From: an uncultured Kiritimatiellota bacterium
GTDB lineage: Bacteria > Verrucomicrobiota > Kiritimatiellia > RFP12 > UBA1067
Reading direction: 5' to 3'
NCBI GenBank assembly: GCA_934675625.1
Contig: CAKURH010000039.1
Span: forward strand, 1 to 32,052
Length of the DNA stretch: 32,052 bases
This document shows, one piece after another, positions 25,847 to 32,052 of the stretch. Under the pieces are notes generated by a model that saw nothing but the letters and a program-made list of their open reading frames with translations, did no database searches and was not told the origin of the DNA. A program made the translations under genes and the position numbers. How positions within the stretch are numbered: position 1 is the stretch's first letter; each line of letters starts with the position of its first letter.

Positions 25847-28338
25847 TCTTTCAGGCCCTCCCCGTCCGGCAGGACCGTGAAATCGACCTTCGCGGACAGG
25901 CCGCCGCCCGTGGCGACGAGCGAGCCGGGCCCCGTCGCGCCCTCGCGGACGCGCACCACCGCCTGGCAGAGGCCGTGGAACGTCTTCTGCCGCCCCGCCT
26001 GGAAGCCCGTCCAGTCCGTCGGGTCGCCGTTGCAGAGGCCGATGACCTCCACCGCGCCGGACGCCGTGAACGTCAGCTCCACGTCGGCTTCCGGCACGAC
26101 CGTGCCCTGCCGGTCGCGCAGCGCGAGCGACACGTAGGCGAGATCCTGAAGGCCCTTGAGCGTCGTGCGGTCGGCGGCCGCCTCCAGCCGCGCGGCGGGC
26201 CCCGCCGTCCGGCGCACGGCCTTCGCCCAGAACTTGCCGTCCTTCATCACGATGACCTTCACCTCGCCCGGCTCGTAGCGGACGTTGTTCCACATGAACC
26301 GCAGCGCCTCGTCCTTCAGCCGCCGCCCCTGCGACTTGCCGTTGACGTAGAGCGTCGCCTCGTCGCCGTTCGCGTAGACGTGGACGGGCGTGAGGCGCCC
26401 TTCGCGCCCCGGCCACGTCCAGTGCGGCAGGATGTGCGCCGTCGGCACGTCCGGCCGCCATTCCGCGCGGTAGCTCCAGTAGCGGTCCTTCGGGAAGCCG
26501 CACAGGTCGAAGATGCCGTAGTAGGAACTGCGCGACGGGCAGGCGTTCGTGCCGTACTGCGCCCGGAAGGCGTCCATCTCGGCCCGCTTCTCCGGCGAAC
26601 TCGCCCGGTGGTACGGCTGGGCACGTTCGTAGGGCGAGGGCTCGCCGAGGTAGTCGAAGCCCGTCCAGACGAAGCACCCGTAGCACTGCGGGAACTGCCG
26701 CTGCGCCTTGAACTCGATCTCCGGCGCCGTGTTGGAGGGACGGATCGTGTACTTCTCGTAGCTCGACACCTGGAAGTCGTACATGCCCCGGTAGTTGGGC
26801 CGTTCAAGGGAACCCCAGTCGTCGTCCTCCGGGAAATAGTAGGCGTCGCGCGTCGAGAGGAGCGATTCCGTCTCCGTGCCGACGAGCCCCTTGCCGGGGA
26901 AGAGGCGGTAGAAGTCCCCGTAGAGGTCGGCCTTGTAGTTGACGCCGAAGACGTCCACGACCTGCACGTAGCCGTTTGTCCACGTCGCGCGGGCGTCGCA
27001 GCCGATCGTCACCGGGCGCGTCGGGTCCTCCGCATGGCACGTCGCGACGAGGTTCGAGGCGATCGGGAGGCCGATTTCCGGCTTCCACTGCTCGCCGACC
27101 TCGTTGCCGATCGACCACATCACGACGGACGGGTGGTTGCGGTCGCGGCGGATGAAGTCCGTGAGGTCCGTCTTCCACCAGTCGTTGAAGTAGCGCGTGT
27201 AGGCGTTGGGCCCGCCCTTGCGGATCGTCCACATGTCGAACGCCTCGTCCATCACGAGGAGGCCGAGCCGGTCGCAGGCGTCCAGCATCTCGACGCTCGG
27301 CGGGTTGTGCGACGTGCGGACGGCGTTCGCGCCCATGCCCTTCAGGAGCTCGAGCTGGCGCTCGAAGGCGCGCGCGTAGGCGGCCGTGCCGAGCGCGCCC
27401 GTGTCCGAATGCTGGCAGACGCCGCGCAGTTTCAGGTAGCGGCCGTTGAGGAACATCCCCTCCTTCGGTCGGAACTCGACCGTCCGCACGCCGAACGGCT
27501 GGCGGTAGACGTCCGTCTCGCCGTCGGCGGCGGTCACGCGCACCTCCAGCACGTAGAGGTGCGGATCGTCCACGTCCCAGAGATGCACGTCGCGGATGAC
27601 GCCGCGCCCGTCCGCGAGCGTCGCGACGGGGCGCGCCCCGTCGAAGACGGTGCAGGCGACCGTGCCCGCGCCGCCGGCGACCTTCACGTCCGCCGTCACC
27701 TCGGCGTCCCTGCCCCGCACGGTGCTGCGCACGGTCACGCCCCACGTGTCGACGTGGACCTTCGGCGCGAACGTGAGCCGCACGCGGCGGTAGAGGCCGC
27801 CGCCGTGATACCAGCGTCCGCTGCCCCGGCGGTTCTCGATCCGCACCGCCACGTGCTGCCGCGCGCCCGGCACGAGCGCGTCCGTCGCGTCCACGCGGAA
27901 CGAGATGAAGCCGAACGGACGCTCGCCGACCTTCCGCCCGTTGACGTAGACGGTCGTCAGCGACATCGCGCCGCCGAAGTCGAGGAAGACGCGCCCGCGC
28001 CGCTGCTCGTCCGTCACCGTGAAGTCGCGCTTGTACCAGCCCGTGCCGAAGTAAGGCAGGCGGCCCAGGACGCCCTCGACCTTCTCGGAGAACGGGAACT
28101 CCACGCCCCAGTCGTGCGGCAGACGCACGGTCCGCCAGCCCGAGGCGTCGAAGTCGGGACGCTCCGCGCCCCTCGGCTCCCGCACCGCATGGTAGCGGGA
28201 GAACCTCCACCCCGTGTCCAGCCATTCGCCCGTCGCGCGCGGCGCGGCGGACTCGGCCGCGCCCCCGCCCAGGGCGGCGCCAAGCGCCCCCACGAGCAAG
28301 GCCAGCATCTTCTTCTGCACCGGCATTTCCTTCTGCAT
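25843..28338 (-). CDS. Exported GH2 glycosidase (beta-galactosidase-like)
   Basis: The 831-residue enzyme has a signal peptide, a sugar-binding domain (~40-190, RLPHDWGVEFPFSEKVEGV), an immunoglobulin-like domain and a TIM barrel from ~290. The acid/base is Glu413 in WSIGNEVGEQ, and the nucleophile is probably Glu489 in VGTETES. GVCQHSDTGALGTAAYARAFERQL and ANAVRTSHNPPSVEMLDACDRLGL are classic GH2 stretches. The C-terminal part carries the extra beta domains of the DUF4982 type (YANGDEATLYVNGKSQGRRL). It removes terminal beta-linked sugars outside the cytoplasm; galactose is a reasonable guess. It begins 27 bases after the CE7-GH2 gene with ribosome site AAGGAAGGG. A second in-frame ATG four codons in is equally plausible. 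Confidence 0.9.
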   Translation of the reverse strand: MQKEMPVQKKMLALLVGALGAALGGGAAESAAPRATGEWLDTGWRFSRYHAVREPRGAERPDFDASGWRTVRLPHDWGVEFPFSEKVEGVLGRLPYFGTGWYKRDFTVTDEQRRGRVFLDFGGAMSLTTVYVNGRKVGERPFGFISFRVDATDALVPGARQHVAVRIENRRGSGRWYHGGGLYRRVRLTFAPKVHVDTWGVTVRSTVRGRDAEVTADVKVAGGAGTVACTVFDGARPVATLADGRGVIRDVHLWDVDDPHLYVLEVRVTAADGETDVYRQPFGVRTVEFRPKEGMFLNGRYLKLRGVCQHSDTGALGTAAYARAFERQLELLKGMGANAVRTSHNPPSVEMLDACDRLGLLVMDEAFDMWTIRKGGPNAYTRYFNDWWKTDLTDFIRRDRNHPSVVMWSIGNEVGEQWKPEIGLPIASNLVATCHAEDPTRPVTIGCDARATWTNGYVQVVDVFGVNYKADLYGDFYRLFPGKGLVGTETESLLSTRDAYYFPEDDDWGSLERPNYRGMYDFQVSSYEKYTIRPSNTAPEIEFKAQRQFPQCYGCFVWTGFDYLGEPSPYERAQPYHRASSPEKRAEMDAFRAQYGTNACPSRSSYYGIFDLCGFPKDRYWSYRAEWRPDVPTAHILPHWTWPGREGRLTPVHVYANGDEATLYVNGKSQGRRLKDEALRFMWNNVRYEPGEVKVIVMKDGKFWAKAVRRTAGPAARLEAAADRTTLKGLQDLAYVSLALRDRQGTVVPEADVELTFTASGAVEVIGLCNGDPTDWTGFQAGRQKTFHGLCQAVVRVREGATGPGSLVATGGGLSAKVDFTVLPDGEGLKE

Positions 28339-28365
28339 TTCCTTTTTCCCTTCCTTATGTGTTCC

Positions 28366-31300
28366 TCAGAATTCGACTTCGGCGGCCTTCAGGCCCGACG
28401 CCTCCGCCCGCAGGACGATTCGCCCCGGCCCCGTCCGCCGCACGTAGACGGCCGCGCGCCCGTAATGGAGCGGATGCGAGGCCGTCGCCTTGAACGACTC
28501 CGTGGCGCGCGGATTCGCGTTCCCGACGGACACGATCTCGCCCGCGCCCGACAGCGCGAAGGCGACGCGCATCGCCGCGTCCGGCACCAGGACGCCCTGC
28601 GCGTCCGTCGCCTCGGCGAAGAAGACGCGCGTCCGGGCGTCCGGCGCGTTGTGGGGACAGGCCCTCAGCCGCATCGCGGCCGCCGCGCCCGCCGTGCGGA
28701 CGGTCGCCTCGCCGATCACCTTCCCCGCCCGCGACGCGACCGCCCGCAGTTCGCCCGGCACGGCCGGCACGTCGAACCAGCGCAGGCGGTAGTCCGCACA
28801 GACGTCGTAGTAGGCGTTCGTGAGCGCGGCGGTGCGTTCGGGCGCGTCGCCCTTCCGGCGGACGCCGAGGGAGCGCCCGTTCAGGAACAGCTCGGCCGAA
28901 TCGCCGGACGTGTAGACGTAGACCGGGGTCGGCGCCGCGAAGTTCCAGTGCGACGGGCAGATCGCCACCGTCTCCCCGTTCGCGTTCCAGTGGCTGCGGT
29001 AGAGGAAGTAGCGGTCCTTCGGCGCGCCGATGAGGTCGACGATGCCGAAGTAGGAGCTGCGCGCCGTCTCCGCCTCGTTGGTCCGGATGCCGAACGTCGG
29101 GCCGTTGGCGATGGGCGTCGGCTCGCCGAGGTAGTCGATGCCCGTCCAGACGAATTCGCCCGCGCAGTAGGCGTCGCGCGCCATCCGCGCGAACTCGACG
29201 TCCGGGATGTCGCTCCACGGCGCCGCACAGTGGTCGTAGGACGAGACCTGCAGCGTGTCGCGCGCGTAGTCCGTCTTCCCCTGCGGCAGGCGCCCGTAGA
29301 AGCCCGCGTCGGAGACGGCCGAGGCGGACTCGGAATAGACGACCGGCTTCGTCGGGAACGCCTCGTGGTTCTTCCGGTAGCTCCCGTTGTAGTTCCAGCC
29401 GGTGAGGTCGAGCTCCGCGTACATCGGGTCGCGCGCGGCCGTGTTGCAGCCGATGCCGACGGGGCGCGTCGCGTCCTCCGCCCGCACCGCGTCGCGGAAC
29501 CGGCGGAAGCGCGCCGCGTTCATGCCGCTCTCGCCCCAGTCGCCGAAGTTCCAGACGTCCTTCTGCCCCTCCTTCCAGATCTCGTTGCCGATCGACCACA
29601 CGACGACGGACGGATGGTTGCGGTCGCGGCGGACGAAGCGCGCAAGGACCTGCGAGACGTAGTCCTCCAGCTTCTCCTCCGGCAGGCGCCCGGCTGTCGC
29701 CTCCCACTTGTCGAAACACTCGTCCCACACGACGAACCCCATCTCGTCGCAGAGGTCGAGAAACGCCGGGTCGGGGCAGTTGTGCGACGTGCGGATCGCG
29801 TTCGCGCCCATGTCCCGCATCGTGCGCAGCTGGCGCTTCGCGAGGTCGCGGTCAAAGGCCATGCCGACCGGGCCGAGGTCCGCATGGAGGTTGACGCCCT
29901 TGAGCGGCACGCGGCGGCCGTTGAGGATGAACCCGCGTTCAGGGTCGAAGGCCGCCGTGCGGATGCCGTAGCGGAAGCGCTCGCCGAGCAGCTCCAGCGT
30001 GTAGAGGTGGGGGTCGTACACGTCCCAGAGGCGCGGCCTCTCGACCGTGAACTCCTTCGTCTGCGGGCCTTTCGTCGACGAGACGTAGGCGACGCGGACG
30101 CGCGCCCGCGCGGGCGAGACTTCGGGCGTCGTGACCGCGAGCGTTCCCGGCACGACGTGCTCCTTCGGGCGGATCACGAGGCGCACGCTGCGGTAGAGCC
30201 CGCCGCCGCAGTAGAAGCGCGACCGCTGGCGCATCGTCGTCGCCGTCACGCGCAGGAGGTTCGTGCCGGGCGCGATGAAGTCCGTCGCGTCGAGCGCGAA
30301 GCCGAGATAGCCGTAGTCGCCCGCACCGACCCTGCGCCCGTTCAGGAAGACTTCCGGCCGCGCCATCACGCCGTCGAACTCGAGGTAGGCCCGCGCATCG
30401 CCCGCCTTCAGGCGGCGCATCTGCGCGTCCGCAAGCGCGAACGTGCGCGCGTATTCGCCCGCGCCCTTCCACGGCAGTTTGCCCGTCCAGCCGGACTCGT
30501 CTGGGTTGAACGGCCCGGCGATCGACCAGTCGTGCGGCACCGTGACGTCCGTCCAGCCGCCGGCGCCCTTGCCGGCCGTCTTGCGGAAACGCCACGCGCC
30601 GTCCAGCGAGACCGTGCGCACCTCCGTCCCCTCGTCCGACGAGAGGGCGAACGTCTCGACATCCGGTCCGTATTCGGAGCCGTGCCCCATGTTCTGCTTG
30701 ACGGTCATCTTCTTCGGGCCGCGCAGGTTCGCGTAGAGGATGACCTCGCCCGACGGCGGGCAGACGTAGTCGCCGAGGCCGATCGTCATCGTGACCGGGC
30801 ACGTCACGCGCGTCGCGAGGTGGGCGAGCGACACGTAGTCGAGCGCGGGCGTCCAGCCCGGCGCCCAGCCGCCGAGGCGGCCGAAGTTCTTCCACCCGGC
30901 CAGGTCGGCGCACCACGGGATGAAGGCCGAGACGCGCGAGACGTCCGGGTCGAGCGCGGCGACGCCCAGCGCCTGGTAGCCGCCCATCGACCCGCCGCGC
31001 GTGAGGATGTCGCGCCCGTTCCACGCCGGCAGCGTCTTCGCCCACTGGAGCGCGCGCGCATGGCGCAGGAGCATCTTGACGTAGTCCGTCTCCTCCGGCG
31101 CGCCACCGTTGTTGCGGAAGCAGAAGTCCTTGCAGACGTTCGTGCGGAAGTTGTCGTAGTAGGCCGCATCCCCGCACGGGTCCTCGCCCTGGCTGGTGAA
31201 CGCGAGGAGGATCCGCCCGCCGCCCTTCAGCGCCTGACTCTCGTCGAGCGTCGTCGAATTCGGCCGCCCATAGCCCGCAAACGCGACTTCCATCGGCAGC

Positions 31301-31914
31301 GTGGCGTCCTTCGCGGCCTTCGGGTAGGCGACAAGCCCCTGCGCCGGAAACGACGCGTCCTCCGCCATCGGCACGGAGAACTTCGCGAAGAAGACCTTGT
31401 CGGAACGCGAGGCGAGCGGCGTCACCGTCGCCTCGGCCGGGGTGGCGCGCAGCTTCGCGAGACGCGCGTCCCAGAAAGCGTCGAAGTCGGCGGGAATCGG
31501 CTGGCGCGCGATGTCCCAGACGTCCGCCCCGGCCCCGCCGTCCCAGACGACCGCGCGGTTCTTCTGGGGATCGCGCACCTCCTTCCCCTGCGCGTCGAGG
31601 ACATTGACCGTGAGGCGCACGAAGCCGGGCCTGTCCGACCGCGTCTTCACGACGAGCGGCCGGTCGCTCGTCGCCGTGCCTTGCTCGACGCGCCCGTCGT
31701 CGCCCTGCCGCTTCCAGGCGAGGCGGCGGCCCGGCACGGGGCGCCGCGCGTCGTCGCGGTCGACGAGCGTGACCGTGAACGTCATCTCCTCGCCGACGCG
31801 GTAGTCAAGCGGATTGCGGGCGGACGTGCCGACAAACGTGAGCGATTCGGCGTGTGCGGCCACGACGGACGCGCTCCACGCCAAGGCGAATACGGACAGT
31901 TTCATCTTTTGCAT
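28366..31914 (-). CDS. Fusion of CE7 acetyl (xylan) esterase and GH2 glycosidase
   Basis: The 1182-residue exported protein joins two enzymes. After a signal peptide, residues ~25-120 form a beta domain and ~135-425 an alpha/beta esterase of the AXE1/CE7 family. Its triad is visible: Ser309 in GGSMGGYQ, Asp382 in GLGDYVCPP and His411 in NMGHGSEYG. A GH2 module begins at ~436 (SLDGAWRFRK) with acid/base Glu778 (WSIGNEIW) and probable nucleophile Glu862 (VVYSESASA). It would deacetylate a decorated oligosaccharide and then release the terminal beta-sugar. ATG 31914 lies six bases after a -10 box; MKLS three codons later is the alternative. It heads the glycosidase operon down to 22263. Confidence 0.9.
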   Translation of the reverse strand: MQKMKLSVFALAWSASVVAAHAESLTFVGTSARNPLDYRVGEEMTFTVTLVDRDDARRPVPGRRLAWKRQGDDGRVEQGTATSDRPLVVKTRSDRPGFVRLTVNVLDAQGKEVRDPQKNRAVVWDGGAGADVWDIARQPIPADFDAFWDARLAKLRATPAEATVTPLASRSDKVFFAKFSVPMAEDASFPAQGLVAYPKAAKDATLPMEVAFAGYGRPNSTTLDESQALKGGGRILLAFTSQGEDPCGDAAYYDNFRTNVCKDFCFRNNGGAPEETDYVKMLLRHARALQWAKTLPAWNGRDILTRGGSMGGYQALGVAALDPDVSRVSAFIPWCADLAGWKNFGRLGGWAPGWTPALDYVSLAHLATRVTCPVTMTIGLGDYVCPPSGEVILYANLRGPKKMTVKQNMGHGSEYGPDVETFALSSDEGTEVRTVSLDGAWRFRKTAGKGAGGWTDVTVPHDWSIAGPFNPDESGWTGKLPWKGAGEYARTFALADAQMRRLKAGDARAYLEFDGVMARPEVFLNGRRVGAGDYGYLGFALDATDFIAPGTNLLRVTATTMRQRSRFYCGGGLYRSVRLVIRPKEHVVPGTLAVTTPEVSPARARVRVAYVSSTKGPQTKEFTVERPRLWDVYDPHLYTLELLGERFRYGIRTAAFDPERGFILNGRRVPLKGVNLHADLGPVGMAFDRDLAKRQLRTMRDMGANAIRTSHNCPDPAFLDLCDEMGFVVWDECFDKWEATAGRLPEEKLEDYVSQVLARFVRRDRNHPSVVVWSIGNEIWKEGQKDVWNFGDWGESGMNAARFRRFRDAVRAEDATRPVGIGCNTAARDPMYAELDLTGWNYNGSYRKNHEAFPTKPVVYSESASAVSDAGFYGRLPQGKTDYARDTLQVSSYDHCAAPWSDIPDVEFARMARDAYCAGEFVWTGIDYLGEPTPIANGPTFGIRTNEAETARSSYFGIVDLIGAPKDRYFLYRSHWNANGETVAICPSHWNFAAPTPVYVYTSGDSAELFLNGRSLGVRRKGDAPERTAALTNAYYDVCADYRLRWFDVPAVPGELRAVASRAGKVIGEATVRTAGAAAAMRLRACPHNAPDARTRVFFAEATDAQGVLVPDAAMRVAFALSGAGEIVSVGNANPRATESFKATASHPLHYGRAAVYVRRTGPGRIVLRAEASGLKAAEVEF

Positions 31915-31920
31915 GGCGGT

Positions 31921-31929
31921 ATTATATCA
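31921..31929 (-). promoter_or_regulatory. Promoter of the glycosidase operon
   Basis: On the minus strand TGA-TATAAT (31929-31921) is an extended -10 six bases before ATG 31914. No ribosome site separates them, so the operon mRNA may be leaderless. No clear -35 box is seen. The operator motif at 141-169 is not repeated here. Confidence 0.5.
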
Positions 31930-31984
31930 TAAAATCCACCGCCGTAGAGCAAAAGACATATCCACTTTTTTTTCAGGGTGAGAA

Positions 31985-32035
31985 GACAGAGTGAATGCGA
32001 CTGCCCGCAAAGCGGGCAGTCGCATTCACTCTGTC
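31985..32035. repeat. Perfect 24-bp hairpin with AAA loop
   Basis: Bases 31985-32008 are perfectly complementary to 32012-32035, with a three-base AAA loop. The stem is mixed in composition, unlike a simple GC-rich terminator, and no T-run follows on the right. Eight consecutive T lie 10 bases to its left (plus strand). It may end a gene lying beyond the window edge, or be a dispersed palindromic repeat. Confidence 0.8.
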
Positions 32036-32052
32036 GTGTCGCCTGGTTGCAT

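Noticed and set aside
25847..26686. Upstream extension of the GH42-like gene over the GH2 gene
   Set aside because: The extra ~280 residues are a wrong-frame reading of GH2. A signal peptide and an ATGA junction place the start at 25846.
25975..31932. Plus-strand open frame of almost 2000 codons opposite the glycosidase operon
   Set aside because: It is arginine/valine-rich antisense sequence produced by GC-rich codon use of the three real genes on the other strand. It shows no domain and no start signals.

Overview
The window is chromosomal DNA from a GC-rich Gram-negative bacterium, most likely in the Planctomycetota-Verrucomicrobiota-Chlamydiota group and probably Kiritimatiellota/Lentisphaerota-like. 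This placement is inferred from gene content, not from a marker gene. The support is two PBP-AraC (XylR-type) regulators, two DUF1080/3-keto-disaccharide-hydrolase-type proteins, a Tat-exported Gfo/Idh/MocA oxidoreductase, GH97 and GH2 enzymes without SusC/SusD, a solitary secretin with a DUF481 barrel, a long repetitive exported protein, and a eukaryote-like (type 2) isoleucyl-tRNA synthetase.

Layout. 1-2837 (+): a XylR-type regulator whose 5' end is interrupted by a 16-C tract, a truncated second regulator, and dinB. 2891-4243 (+): an exported lectin-like/PHP-like hydrolase, convergent with a minus-strand operon (8725 down to 4267) of serS, a GH97 glycosidase and a DUF1080 protein. 14646 down to 8790 (-): gtrA-like gene, secretin, DUF481 barrel, B12-binding-type radical SAM protein and a second XylR-type regulator. 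A divergent tRNA-Lys (14734-14809) precedes ileS (-). 22196 down to 18225 (-): a 797-residue exported repetitive protein and a Tat lipoprotein oxidoreductase. 31914 down to 22263 (-): an operon of a CE7 esterase-GH2 fusion, a GH2 enzyme, a GH42-like enzyme and a small secreted protein, the last three overlapping by ATGA junctions.

Working together: the right half reads as an exported saccharide-degradation locus (deacetylation, then exo-cleavage by two GH2 enzymes and a GH42-like enzyme). The GH97, DUF1080 and Gfo/Idh/MocA proteins could supply alpha-glycosidase and oxidative 3-keto-glycoside steps. The two regulators are plausible sugar sensors.

The most unusual material is non-genic. (1) A C16 tract places the first regulator out of frame, like a phase-variable switch. 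(2) A 35-bp element is present inside both the radical SAM gene and ileS, read in the same frame and giving the same peptide, resembling protein-invading palindromic elements. (3) About 500 bp at 22327-22835 is a chain of perfect stem-loops with mostly three-base loops, wrapped around a 60-bp imperfect inverted repeat, and it runs into the 3' end of a small secreted-protein gene. (4) Several genes have a -10 box placed 6-7 bases before the ATG, implying leaderless mRNAs. (5) A 24-bp perfect hairpin with a three-base loop lies at the right edge.
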